This document shows positions 45,778 through 54,827 of a stretch of DNA of 64,000 nt, piece after piece (the stretch's first letter is position 1; each line of letters starts with the position of its first letter). This stretch comes from Saprospiraceae bacterium (lineage in GTDB: Bacteria > Bacteroidota > Bacteroidia > Chitinophagales > Saprospiraceae): the NCBI GenBank assembly GCA_020629315.1, contig JAHDDO010000009.1, positions 41,015-105,014 of the forward strand. The letters run 5' to 3'. Both the position numbers and the translations under genes were made by a program. The notes beneath the pieces were generated by a model, which worked only from the letters and a program-made list of their open reading frames with translations, was not told where the DNA came from and did not search any database.

Positions 45778-46692
45778 ATGAGTTTAGTAACGGTAGGCAC
45801 AGTCGCTTTTGATTCTATTGAAACACCAAAAGCCAAAGTGGATAGAGTAATAGGTGGCGCATGCACCTACATCAGCTGGTCTGCATCTTATTTCACAGAT
45901 GATATTAAGTTAGTCTCGATTGTAGGTGAAGACTTCCCTCAAGAAGAATTAAATGCCCTTTCCAGCAGGGGTGTGGATTTAGCAGGATTAGAAATCGTAG
46001 AAGGTGGTAAGTCATTTTATTGGTCAGGGCGTTACCATGACAATATGAATAGTAGAGATACATTAGTAACCGAACTAAATGTATTAGCGGACTTTAATCC
46101 TGTGCTGCCAGAATCCTATAAAGGCGGTGATTTTTTAATGTTAGGTAATCTAACACCAGAAATACAATTACAAGTTATAGAGCAGATGGAAACAAAGCCT
46201 AAGCTTGTAGTTATGGATACCATGAATTTTTGGATGGATGTGGCCTGGGATAGTTTGTTGAAAACGATAGAAAAGGTTGATGTGATTACTATAAATGATG
46301 AAGAGGCCAGGCAATTATCAGGTGAACATTCATTAGTTAAAGCAGCGGAGAAGATCCATACACTTGGACCTAAATATGTGGTAATTAAGAAAGGAGAGCA
46401 CGGTGCCTTGTTATTTGGCGAAGGTCGAATTTTTTCTGCCCCCGCTTTACCATTAGCTGAGGTATATGATCCTACAGGGGCAGGAGATACGTTTGCAGGT
46501 GGATTTATTGGTTACTTATCTGGACAAGGAGAAGTAAGTTTTGATAGCTTGAAAAAAGCAATAATTTACGGTTCAGCTATGGCTTCTTTTTGTGTAGAAG
46601 AATTCAGTATAGGTAAGCTTAAGAAGCTAAACCAAGAAATGATAAACGAACGAGTGAAAAAGTTTGTAGAGATATCTAGGGTCGATCTGTAA
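45778..46692 (+). CDS. PfkB-family carbohydrate kinase
   Basis: The PfkB signature DPTGAGDTFAGG is at 231-242, with D237 the catalytic base, and the N-terminal GGACTYISWSASYF (26-39) is the substrate-side motif. ITINDEEARQLSG and VVIKKGEHGALLF are also typical. At 304 aa it is a normal ribokinase-like sugar or nucleoside kinase of the cytoplasm. The substrate cannot be predicted with confidence. It stands alone with its own promoter. Confidence 0.9.
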   Translation: MSLVTVGTVAFDSIETPKAKVDRVIGGACTYISWSASYFTDDIKLVSIVGEDFPQEELNALSSRGVDLAGLEIVEGGKSFYWSGRYHDNMNSRDTLVTELNVLADFNPVLPESYKGGDFLMLGNLTPEIQLQVIEQMETKPKLVVMDTMNFWMDVAWDSLLKTIEKVDVITINDEEARQLSGEHSLVKAAEKIHTLGPKYVVIKKGEHGALLFGEGRIFSAPALPLAEVYDPTGAGDTFAGGFIGYLSGQGEVSFDSLKKAIIYGSAMASFCVEEFSIGKLKKLNQEMINERVKKFVEISRVDL

Positions 46693-46703
46693 CGATTGAT
46701 CCT

Positions 46704-46826
46704 TTATCCATTATGAGCATGGTGATACATGTAGATCAGTAGTATGATCAGTAAAGCAAAAACAATAAAAAACTGACCTAAACAAGATCCTTTTCTTCCC
46801 CAATTTTGATTTGACCCACCTGACAT
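46704..46826 (-). CDS. Small single-pass membrane protein, 40 aa
   Basis: The frame runs from ATG 46826 to TAA 46704-46706. It encodes a short polar N-terminus (MSGGSNQNWGRKGSC) and one hydrophobic helix (QFFIVFALLIILLIYMY), then HHAHNG. It fills an otherwise empty 237-bp gap between the PfkB kinase and the aminopeptidase. The composition is typical of small inner-membrane proteins. I know of no family for it and propose no function. Confidence 0.5.
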   Translation of the reverse strand: MSGGSNQNWGRKGSCLGQFFIVFALLIILLIYMYHHAHNG

Positions 46827-46929
46827 ATTCTTAAAGTCTGACTTTATTCAAAATAACTGTGCAAAGAAAGCTAATTCTTAAAATATAACACTCCAAAATA
46901 CTAAGTTTCTTTTTCAGCACCAAAATTCA

Positions 46930-48699
46930 TTAGATCGCTTGGCAACGTACCTTTAACCAGTTTTTATGTTTGTCATCCAAGTGAACCCCTAGCTTTTCGT
47001 ACACCTTTTCATGGTAATTATTCAACCAATTTCTTTGTTTAGAGGTCAGTTTTGGACGAATAATGGCTCGAGTATCAATGGGAAAAAGAGTCAGTGATTC
47101 GTGACAATAAAAACCATCAACACTATGTTTTTTTGTCAAAATTAGATTCTCTATTCGGATACCGAAAGCACCATCTTTGTAATAACCAGGCTCATTAGAG
47201 GTAATCATTCCCTCTTCTAGAATGGTATTAGCCCTAGGTGATGCACCAGCTGTAAACCCTTGAGGTGGCTCATGAACATTTAAGAAATAACCTACTCCGT
47301 GACCTGTTCCGTGGAAATAATTAAGTCCTTCAGCCCATAAGTACTTTCTAGCAAAGGCATCTAATTGCCCGCCATTTGTTCCTTTAGGGTATATGGCTGT
47401 CTCTAGGTCAATCATGCCTTGCAACACACAAGTATATGCCGTTTTGAACTCTTCAGTAATGGACGTTTCTAATGGGATAGTCCGCGTTATGTCTGTTGTA
47501 CCATCAAAATATTGTCCGCCCGAGTCACAGAGTAAGGTACCCTTAGCTTCTATCATTTTGGCGGTTTCTGGCATCGGCCTATAATGAATGACAGCCCCAT
47601 TCGATCCATAGCCAACAATGGCATTGAAGCTTTCCCCAAAATAATCGGCTTCTTGCGACCTGAATTCTGCCAGTTTCATGGCAAATTCATATTCAGATAC
47701 ATTACGAGAAGCTAAGGTGTCCTCTAGCCAAACAAAGGCTTTGGTAAGGGCGACGCCGTCCTTTATCATGCAATTTCTAACATGCTCCACCTCATGATCA
47801 TTCTTGATAGCCTTCAATTTCCTGATTACACTGGGCTCAAATTTTGTTTTAGCACTAGTCGCATTATAAAAATGATATGAAGCGATTCCTGGATCTATTA
47901 GCAGCGTCCGATCAGGATGTAAATTTTGAAGATCTTGTTTGATGGAAGCATATTCTTTAATCGTTACATTATGGTCGATATAGTATTTACGTAAGGAATC
48001 ATCTAGCTTTTGCGGACCAATGTACAAGTAGGTAGCACTGCGATCCATGATTACATAGGCAATGGCAACCGGATTGCACTCGACATCTCTACCGCGTAAA
48101 TGAAGTAACCAAGCTATATCATCAAGAGCAGATATGAAAAGACTGTGATTTTCAGGGATAGAATTTCGTACAGTTTCTAATCTATCTGCTAGACTGGCTC
48201 CTTGGTACTTTTCAGGATGAAGAAAAGCGAGGTCGTCAGGAAGATTAGGTCGATCCGGCCAAACTGCATTAAAAAGATCACCTGTGTCAACAGTTTTTAT
48301 ACCTTTTTCTGCAAGGCTAGCTGATAATTTTTCAAATCCAGTTACAGATATATTCAAACCATCAACACCTACAATATCACCCTCATTTAGATTTTCTTTC
48401 AACCATTGTAAATGAGTAGGGGAAAATTGGTTATAGACTTTGTGTAATTCGAACTCACTTTGTGCAAGTTCATCCACGGCTTGTATAAAGTATCGAGAAT
48501 CTGTCCACAACCCGGCATGCGTGTCGGTAACTATAACAGTGCCCGCTGACCCAGTAAATGCAGAAATCCATTCGCGACATTTCCAGTGATCAGCAATATA
48601 TTCGCTTTGATGTGGATCTGAAGAGGGTATAATTAAGGCTTTTATATTTTGGTCGGTTAGGACCTTTCGTAGTGCTTGTATTCTTTCGTTGATAGTCAT
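46930..48699 (-). CDS. Aminopeptidase P family (M24B) metallopeptidase
   Basis: A 589-aa Xaa-Pro aminopeptidase with two creatinase-type N-terminal domains (about 1-300; IPSSDPHQSEYIADHW is the usual start) and the pita-bread catalytic domain. Metal ligands are visible as Asp pair in DSGGQYFDGTTDITRT, His in YFHGTGHGVGYFLNVHE, and Glu pair in TSNEPGYYKDGAFGIRIEN. The C-terminal M24_C-type tail (LTSKQRNWLNNYH) is present. The size and domain set match the long eukaryote-like APP1 type, which is common in Bacteroidota. Probably cytoplasmic, cleaving N-terminal residues before proline. Confidence 0.94.
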   Translation of the reverse strand: MTINERIQALRKVLTDQNIKALIIPSSDPHQSEYIADHWKCREWISAFTGSAGTVIVTDTHAGLWTDSRYFIQAVDELAQSEFELHKVYNQFSPTHLQWLKENLNEGDIVGVDGLNISVTGFEKLSASLAEKGIKTVDTGDLFNAVWPDRPNLPDDLAFLHPEKYQGASLADRLETVRNSIPENHSLFISALDDIAWLLHLRGRDVECNPVAIAYVIMDRSATYLYIGPQKLDDSLRKYYIDHNVTIKEYASIKQDLQNLHPDRTLLIDPGIASYHFYNATSAKTKFEPSVIRKLKAIKNDHEVEHVRNCMIKDGVALTKAFVWLEDTLASRNVSEYEFAMKLAEFRSQEADYFGESFNAIVGYGSNGAVIHYRPMPETAKMIEAKGTLLCDSGGQYFDGTTDITRTIPLETSITEEFKTAYTCVLQGMIDLETAIYPKGTNGGQLDAFARKYLWAEGLNYFHGTGHGVGYFLNVHEPPQGFTAGASPRANTILEEGMITSNEPGYYKDGAFGIRIENLILTKKHSVDGFYCHESLTLFPIDTRAIIRPKLTSKQRNWLNNYHEKVYEKLGVHLDDKHKNWLKVRCQAI

Positions 48700-48862
48700 A
48701 TTATAAAAAAACTTAACATGTTTTACATTGAATTTCTTTCACTTTAATATTAAAGAAATTAATAATATGTATATATTTGAGTAAATAAGTGTTTTTTAGC
48801 CTTTTGCTAAAACTAAATACTTAGAATTGGAGTAATATAATAATAAACATAATCCTATTGCA

Positions 48863-50344
48863 ATGTTAAAGCAGAATTTGAGCCAGAAGATGATGCAGAA
48901 GTTGTCTCCACAGCAGATACAACTTATGAAGCTATTGCAAATTCCTACGGCGACATTGGACCAAAGAATAAAAGAGGAGTTAGAATCTAATCCTGCTTTG
49001 GACGAAGGGAATGATGCACAAGAAGTGTTCGACATACAAGATGAAAAAGAGGATGGGGCAGAAGAAGTCGAAAACTTCGAGCTAGATGATTATCTCAATG
49101 AATATATTGAAGAAGACCCTATAAGCTATAAGATCAAATCAGATAACTTCAATGTAGAAGACGAGGATAAGGCCATGCCAATTGCGGTTGAGACTTCATT
49201 TAATGATTTTCTTATGCGACAGTTGGATATGCTTGATTTTGAAGATGAGCGTTCTCGGAACATAGCTTTGCAAATCATTGGTAGCATAGATAGTGATGGG
49301 TATTTACGAAGAGATCCCCTTTCTATCAAAGATGACCTATTATTCTCCAATAACATTGATGCAGATACAGATGAGATCGAATCTCTCCTTTTACAAATCC
49401 AACGATTCGATCCTCCAGGAGTAGGAAGTAGAGATTTAAAGGAATGTTTGCTTAATCAGTTGTACCATAAACAGGAAAAGGACCCTGAAAATCATATTGA
49501 AGAAAGGGCCCTGGCTGTAAAAATTTTGGAAAATTACTTCGAAGAGTTTTCTAAAAAACACTATAAGAAACTACAGAAAAACCTAGCGCTTTCAGAATCT
49601 GAGTTGAAAGATGCGATTAGTGAAATTTTAAAACTAAACCCGAAGCCTGCCTCGAACTTTGTGGGAGCCGGTGATCGAACTAATCAATACATCGTTCCAG
49701 ATTTTATTATCACGAATAGAGATGGAGAGTTAGATTTAATGCTGAACTCTAAGAATGCCCCGGATCTACGGATAAATGATAATTATCTAGAGATGCTTAA
49801 GTCATACAAAGTATCTACAGGTGGCAGAAAAACTACGAAAAAAGAAAAAGAAGCGGTAATGTTCATCAAGCAGAAAATTGACTCTGCTAAGTGGTTTATT
49901 GACGCTATCAAACAAAGGCAAGAGACCTTGTATAACACTATGTACTCGATCATGCGATTCCAATTAGATTACTTTTTGACGGGTGATGAGAAGGTATTGC
50001 GTCCTATGATATTGAAGGATATCTCAGAAATCACAAATCTGGATATCTCTACTATTTCTAGAGTAGCTAATAGTAAGTTTGTTCAAACAGAGTTTGGCAC
50101 CAAGCGTTTGAAAGATTTCTTCTCGGAGTCACTTCAAACACAAGATGGGACATTGGTATCTACATTAGAAGTGAAAAACATCTTAAATGATATCATTGCT
50201 GCAGAAGACAAAAAGAAGCCACATTCAGACGAAAAGCTCAAAAATATGCTTCAGAAAAGAGGTTATAATATAGCTCGTCGGACCGTAGCTAAATATAGAG
50301 AGCAACTCAACATACCAGTAGCAAGGCTACGGAAAGAATTGTAA
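48863..50344 (+). CDS. rpoN: RNA polymerase sigma-54 factor
   Basis: RpoN directs RNA polymerase to -24/-12 promoters together with AAA+ activators. The N-terminal activator-interaction region is rich in Gln and Leu (SPQQIQLMKLLQIPTATLDQRI) and is followed by an acidic linker. The core-binding domain has RFDPPGVGSRDLKECLLNQL, and the C-terminal DNA-binding RpoN box is ARRTVAKYRE at 471-480. Length of 493 aa is normal. No activator gene lies in this window, and I did not find a convincing -24/-12 site by eye. Confidence 0.97.
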   Translation: MLKQNLSQKMMQKLSPQQIQLMKLLQIPTATLDQRIKEELESNPALDEGNDAQEVFDIQDEKEDGAEEVENFELDDYLNEYIEEDPISYKIKSDNFNVEDEDKAMPIAVETSFNDFLMRQLDMLDFEDERSRNIALQIIGSIDSDGYLRRDPLSIKDDLLFSNNIDADTDEIESLLLQIQRFDPPGVGSRDLKECLLNQLYHKQEKDPENHIEERALAVKILENYFEEFSKKHYKKLQKNLALSESELKDAISEILKLNPKPASNFVGAGDRTNQYIVPDFIITNRDGELDLMLNSKNAPDLRINDNYLEMLKSYKVSTGGRKTTKKEKEAVMFIKQKIDSAKWFIDAIKQRQETLYNTMYSIMRFQLDYFLTGDEKVLRPMILKDISEITNLDISTISRVANSKFVQTEFGTKRLKDFFSESLQTQDGTLVSTLEVKNILNDIIAAEDKKKPHSDEKLKNMLQKRGYNIARRTVAKYREQLNIPVARLRKEL

Positions 50345-50470
50345 TTCATTGTCAGATTCTCGGCTTCTAGGTTAAATTCCTATTAAATATCCTGTCTAAG
50401 GAAAGATTGTCTATGCCCAGATGTTACATTCTGTGTAAGTTAAGGTCATAAGACTAGAAAATCTATTACT

Positions 50471-50935
50471 ATGAAAAAGATCACATTATTAAGTTTAATT
50501 ATAGTAGCATCTCTAAGTACAAGTTGTGCTGTGTTAGATGCATTGATTGCTATGCAAGAAACGAATAGCCAACCTGCTCAAAAAGAAGTAGAAGCGCCTA
50601 CGCATAAAAAGATTGAAAAAACGCCAACACGGGTCAATAAGACAGTAACAGCCAGTGATGCAGATGGATTAGTCCAGGCCTTGGGTTTGCAAGGAGATGT
50701 AGCTGAGAATTTTAGGAAAACAATTATCCTGTATAACAAAGAACGTAAACAAGTCCAGATGTCTGATATCACAGCGGAAGCAAAAAGTGGGGCATTGGCG
50801 ACTATAGCTCAAGATCAACATCAAGCAATAAAATCGCTTATTCCAAGCACTACATTCGACAAATACCTTTCCTTAGTAGGAGATACTGCAAGGAGTAGTG
50901 GAGCGGGTTCGCTCAAAGTAGGTGGAGGCGAATAA
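50471..50935 (+). CDS. Putative lipoprotein, 154 aa
   Basis: The N-terminus MKKITLLSLIIVASLSTSC ends in a lipobox (Cys19), so the protein should be lipidated by Lgt and LspA. A polar linker rich in Lys, Glu and Pro (about 30-60) precedes a helical domain (about 65-140). I do not recognise the family. A strong terminator hairpin lies just after its stop, inside the opposite-strand aminotransferase gene. Confidence 0.75.
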   Translation: MKKITLLSLIIVASLSTSCAVLDALIAMQETNSQPAQKEVEAPTHKKIEKTPTRVNKTVTASDADGLVQALGLQGDVAENFRKTIILYNKERKQVQMSDITAEAKSGALATIAQDQHQAIKSLIPSTTFDKYLSLVGDTARSSGAGSLKVGGGE

Positions 50936-52135
50936 CTATTTATACTTGTTAAAAGCTAAAGAAAAGGCCTGTTGCAAAATTGCACAGGCTTTTTTTATTT
51001 CAGCCTCTGAAATTAGTAATGGCGGCGCAAGCCTAAAAGAACGGTCATTGAACAAAAAGTAATCTATAATAGCACCTTGCTCTTTAGCAAACTGTACCAC
51101 ATGTTTAAGATATTTTCGTTTAGTCAATTCCACAGCCATAAGTAAACCCACACCTCTCACCTCTTTCACAATCTCATGATCAAGTAAGGACTTAAATAGT
51201 GAAGATTTTTCGTTTATATCTCCAATGGAAGATCCATCATTTATTAAGGAAAAGGCAGCCAAGCCTGCCGCACAACTCAAAGGATGACCTCCAAATGTGC
51301 TAATATGACCTAAAGCGGGATCTTTGCTAAAGTTATTTATGATACTTTTTGGACCCAGGATACCTGCTAGAGGTAATCCTCCGCCCATAGCTTTTCCGAC
51401 ACAAATTAGATCAGGAGCAATACCATATTTATGGGTGGCAAATAAATCACCCGTGCGACCAAAACCTGTTTGAATTTCATCAAGAATAAAAAGACAATTT
51501 GCTGCCTGACATTTTTCTTGAACGGCTTGTAAGAAACCATCCTTGGGTGGAATAACACCGGCCTCGGCTTGAATAGGTTCTATTATTACACAAGCTGTCT
51601 TTTTATCTATTACCGATAAGGAATCAATATCATTAAAATCTATCCAATGAATATCTGGAAGTAATGGGTAAAATGCTTGTTTATATTTTTCATCAGAACG
51701 CAAACTCTCTGCCCCTTGTGTAGATCCGTGATACGCGTGTCTAGCTGCGACGATCTTTGTACGACCTGTGCTTCGTTTAGCGAGCTTCATAGCCGCTTCG
51801 ATAGCCTCCGTTCCAGTCAGAACATAGTATAAGCTGTTATATTTTTCCGGTAACACTTCACAAAGTGCTGTTGCATAAGCTACTTGAGATGATTGAATAT
51901 GTTCTCCATAAACCATGGTGTGCAAGTGCTTATCTAATTGGTCATTTATGGCCTTTTTTATACTGGGATGACCATGTCCTAAGGAACTAACTGAGATACC
52001 CGAATTCAAGTCCATATATGCTTTTCCTGTATCATCATATAGATATACGCCTTCTGCTCTTTGGATAGTAAAACCCATACTCAATTCACTGGTTTGACCC
52101 ACATGCTGTAGAAAAAGTTGACGCTTGGTAATCAT
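50936..52135 (-). CDS. Class III PLP aminotransferase (acetylornithine/ornithine type)
   Basis: A PLP-dependent fold type I enzyme of the acetylornithine aminotransferase group. The PLP lysine lies in DLICVGKAMGGGLPLAG, the preceding FILDEIQTGFGRTG holds the PLP-ring Asp, and GTEAIEAAMKLAKRSTGR is the phosphate-side motif. The start is set at ATG 52135 (MITKRQLFLQHVGQ) because a TATCTTTG element at 52140-52147 lies just ahead of it. An earlier ATG at 52168 would lie upstream of the promoter. This gives 399 aa. Acceptor specificity, whether acetylornithine, ornithine or other omega-amino acids, is not certain. The 3' end is adjacent to the lipoprotein gene. Confidence 0.9.
   Translation of the reverse strand: MITKRQLFLQHVGQTSELSMGFTIQRAEGVYLYDDTGKAYMDLNSGISVSSLGHGHPSIKKAINDQLDKHLHTMVYGEHIQSSQVAYATALCEVLPEKYNSLYYVLTGTEAIEAAMKLAKRSTGRTKIVAARHAYHGSTQGAESLRSDEKYKQAFYPLLPDIHWIDFNDIDSLSVIDKKTACVIIEPIQAEAGVIPPKDGFLQAVQEKCQAANCLFILDEIQTGFGRTGDLFATHKYGIAPDLICVGKAMGGGLPLAGILGPKSIINNFSKDPALGHISTFGGHPLSCAAGLAAFSLINDGSSIGDINEKSSLFKSLLDHEIVKEVRGVGLLMAVELTKRKYLKHVVQFAKEQGAIIDYFLFNDRSFRLAPPLLISEAEIKKACAILQQAFSLAFNKYK
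50967..50997 (+). terminator. Intrinsic terminator inside the 3' end of the convergent aminotransferase gene
   Basis: GCCTGT-T-GCAA pairs with TTGC-ACAGGC (50967-50989), then follows a run of seven T (50990-50996). It is placed to end the lipoprotein transcript about 30 nt after its stop codon. On the minus strand the same bases encode the helix KKACAILQQAF of the aminotransferase. Confidence 0.75.
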
Positions 52136-52139
52136 AAAA

Positions 52140-52147
52140 CAAAGATA
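52140..52147 (-). promoter_or_regulatory. -7 element that decides the aminotransferase start
   Basis: The minus strand reads TATCTTTG, four bases before the ATG at 52135. This implies a nearly leaderless transcript and argues against the upstream ATG at 52168. Confidence 0.45.
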
Positions 52148-52192
52148 CATGCTGAGGCCATGAATCAAATTTTCACATCACCTTAAGTTTCG

Positions 52193-52200
52193 TATCTTTG
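52193..52200 (+). promoter_or_regulatory. -7 element upstream of the thioredoxin-fold pair
   Basis: TATCTTTG on the plus strand lies about 108 nt before ATG 52308, leaving a leader of about 100 nt. It may serve both thioredoxin-fold genes. Confidence 0.35.
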
Positions 52201-52307
52201 TTACTGATCTGTTAAATAGAGGCCACAACTTCTGTCCTTTATTAATTTTCAATCCCAACAGTATACTTTAACGCAAAATTTGACGTATGAATCTAAAGGA
52301 TTCTAAT

Positions 52308-53483
52308 ATGAAGACGATTGGTTTATCTATGGTCATGCTTTTAAGCATTTGCCATTTTTCATTTGCTCAAGGCATTCAATTTTTTGAAGGAAGCTGGGAA
52401 GAGGCTTTAGCGGAGGCTAATAAGCAAGAAAAACTCTTGTTTGTAGATGCGTATGCCGTATGGTGTGGACCCTGCAAACGAATGGCGAAAACAGAATTTA
52501 CCAAAGACGACGTCGGAGACTTTTATAATACCAATTTCATTTCTTTGAAATTAGATATGGAGAAACCCGATGGCCGATCATTTGAAAAAACATATCCTGT
52601 ATCTGCGTACCCAACGATGTTTTTCCTAGATGGAGATGGGAAAGTGGTAAAAAAGATAAAAGGGTTTAGACCTGGTGAAGCACTTATTGAAGAAGGACGA
52701 GCCGCATTGGGTTCTGTCGACTACAGTGCAAAATATGCTAAGCGCTATGAAGAAGGTGAACGAGATTACGATCTTGTTTTTAATTATTTAAAAGCGTTAG
52801 GCAAGTCTGGAAAATCAACGATAAAAATTGCTAATGAATTCTTGAAAGAAAATGAATTAGATAAAAAACAACGCACTGAGATTTTGAGTGTTGGCGCTAC
52901 AGAAGCGGATTCTAAAATATTCGAGGAATACATTAGTGATGCTGACTATGCAAAATCCATTGTTGGAGCTGATGCCTTTTATGCCTCTGTAGATAAAGCC
53001 TGTGAAAACACCGTTAAAAAGGCTATAGAGTTTGAATATATGGAGCTGATCGATGAGGCCATCGAAAAAATGAAATCAGTAAAATCACCTAATGCAAAAG
53101 CCTTTGCTTACACATCCAAAATGGAATATGCAAAAGCATACAAAGAGGAGGCTATGTATCTAGACATTGCAAAAACATATGTAAAAAAGATTGGCAAATC
53201 AGATGGTCTAGTCTATAAAATGGTAGGTAGCGATATCTTAGAAAAATTCCCAAGTGACTCAAATAATGAATATGCTTTTGACCTTTTACATAAATGGCTA
53301 AAAACAGATCCAACCGAGGCAAACTATTTGTACATGATCCGATTATTAGTTCAGAATAGCAAAACACCGGCTGCTGTTGACTTAGCCAATGAAGCCGTTG
53401 AAAAATTAGATAAATTGGGTGTAGATGCTAAGCGATTAAAAATGACATTGGAAAAACTAGACCCAAAAGGAAAGACAGAGTGA
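52308..53483 (+). CDS. Exported thioredoxin-fold protein (CGPC) with helical C-terminal domain
   Basis: ATG 52308 (MKTIGLSMVMLLSICHFSFAQ) gives a clean signal peptide; ATG 52287 adds seven polar residues before it. The thioredoxin active site is VWCGPCKR with cysteines 53 and 56, and the cis-proline loop is SAYPTMFFLDGDG. The rest (about 130-391) is a mostly helical, TPR-like domain. It is probably periplasmic and acts on disulfides of exported proteins, or receives electrons there. The next gene is a paralogue with the same layout and starts 4 nt before this stop. Confidence 0.87.
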   Translation: MKTIGLSMVMLLSICHFSFAQGIQFFEGSWEEALAEANKQEKLLFVDAYAVWCGPCKRMAKTEFTKDDVGDFYNTNFISLKLDMEKPDGRSFEKTYPVSAYPTMFFLDGDGKVVKKIKGFRPGEALIEEGRAALGSVDYSAKYAKRYEEGERDYDLVFNYLKALGKSGKSTIKIANEFLKENELDKKQRTEILSVGATEADSKIFEEYISDADYAKSIVGADAFYASVDKACENTVKKAIEFEYMELIDEAIEKMKSVKSPNAKAFAYTSKMEYAKAYKEEAMYLDIAKTYVKKIGKSDGLVYKMVGSDILEKFPSDSNNEYAFDLLHKWLKTDPTEANYLYMIRLLVQNSKTPAAVDLANEAVEKLDKLGVDAKRLKMTLEKLDPKGKTE

Positions 53484-54823
53484 AGCAAAGAATATTGATA
53501 GTATTCCTATTTTTTATTGCAGCTGGTTCTAGTTGTTTTGCCCAAGTGCATTTCAACAATATCACTATTGAACAAGCCATGCAAAGGGCCAAGATTGAGG
53601 GTAAGCACATCTTTATCGACACCTATGCTCCTTGGTGTAAGCCATGTAAAAAACTAGAACCCATCTTTAAGGACCGTGAGGTGGCTAGTTTATTAAATCA
53701 AAACTTCATTTGCGTACGAATAAATGCAGATGATCCAGCGGCAGCAGATTTTAAAAATAGATATAGAGTTGTTTTTCTACCCACCCTTTTATTTCTGGAT
53801 AGAAATGGGGCTATTAAAGTGAAGGTAGATAAGGTGATTTCAAAATACGAATTGATCTCCTTTGCAAATCATGCCCTTCATTCAAATGTGGTGTATAACT
53901 CGATGACTATCCTCGATAATCCAACACAGCACACAAAGCCCTCTCAAACTAACCCAACGTTAGAAACAGCGAAGCCAATGGTAAAGAAAGAGGTGGTAAG
54001 TGCAAGTAAACCGGTCACTAAAACGACAACAAGGCCTGCTGAAACTAAACCGGCACCTAACACACCGAAAGAAGATGAAAAGATATTGTATGTATTAGAT
54101 GAAGCACTGGATGCTCCACCAGAAATTCTATACCAGGAAGCTTATTTTAGAATGCAGTTAATGGATGGAAGTCACTGGGATGTGGCCAGACAATATTTAA
54201 GTACGCAGTATGATTGGAGCACGGAAAAAAATATGCGCTTCATCTTTGATTTTTTACGGGATACCGATTCTGATGATTTCAAATATTACATTGATAATAA
54301 AGCAGATTTCATTGAGCTATTTGGAGAACGACAGGTCGAACTGACTACGGAAATAGTAGTGGAAACTAAATTGACACAAGGTTACCCAAGACCTGATTTA
54401 AATAAAGCCATTACCTTATACGGATATCTAGATCCAGAAAATGCCATTGATAAAGCATATAGATATTCTATAGGACGATCCTATGAAGAGCGTAAGTTTG
54501 ACGAATTTGAAGAGTATGCTACACAATATTTATTTGGATCTGAAAAGAAAGATAAAGACGTGATGTATCTCTATGCTGCTTTTGTAGAGTATCAATATGA
54601 TGAAAAATCAAAATTAAATCGCGCGGTAGATCTCATCGAAGAATGTGTAGCCATGGATAATAGTCGATATGATTATTTTGAAACCTTGGCTAAGTTGCAT
54701 TTCAAATTGAAGAATAAACAAAAAGCACTTTTAGCAGCCCAACGCGGCATTGATCTTGCCCAAAAACAAGGTGCTTCTCAGGCTAATTTAATGATCCTTA
54801 TGGAGGACATTGAACAGCTATAA
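53480..54823 (+). CDS. Exported thioredoxin-fold protein (CKPC) with helical C-terminal domain
   Basis: The start is a GTG overlapping the previous stop (GTGA), a coupled junction. A signal peptide (RILIVFLFFIAAGSSCFAQ) precedes a thioredoxin fold with APWCKPCKKLE, cysteines 53 and 56, and the cis-proline loop VVFLPTLLFLDRNG. A Thr/Pro/Lys-rich linker (about 150-205) leads to a helical TPR-like domain, as in the upstream paralogue. The 447-aa protein is probably periplasmic. The CKPC dipeptide differs from CGPC of its neighbour, so the two may have different redox potentials. Confidence 0.87.
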   Translation: MKQRILIVFLFFIAAGSSCFAQVHFNNITIEQAMQRAKIEGKHIFIDTYAPWCKPCKKLEPIFKDREVASLLNQNFICVRINADDPAAADFKNRYRVVFLPTLLFLDRNGAIKVKVDKVISKYELISFANHALHSNVVYNSMTILDNPTQHTKPSQTNPTLETAKPMVKKEVVSASKPVTKTTTRPAETKPAPNTPKEDEKILYVLDEALDAPPEILYQEAYFRMQLMDGSHWDVARQYLSTQYDWSTEKNMRFIFDFLRDTDSDDFKYYIDNKADFIELFGERQVELTTEIVVETKLTQGYPRPDLNKAITLYGYLDPENAIDKAYRYSIGRSYEERKFDEFEEYATQYLFGSEKKDKDVMYLYAAFVEYQYDEKSKLNRAVDLIEECVAMDNSRYDYFETLAKLHFKLKNKQKALLAAQRGIDLAQKQGASQANLMILMEDIEQL

Positions 54824-54827
54824 TAGG

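Noticed and set aside
52136..52168. Upstream ATG for the aminotransferase.
   Set aside because: It lies upstream of a probable -7 element, and ATG 52135 gives the usual family N-terminus.
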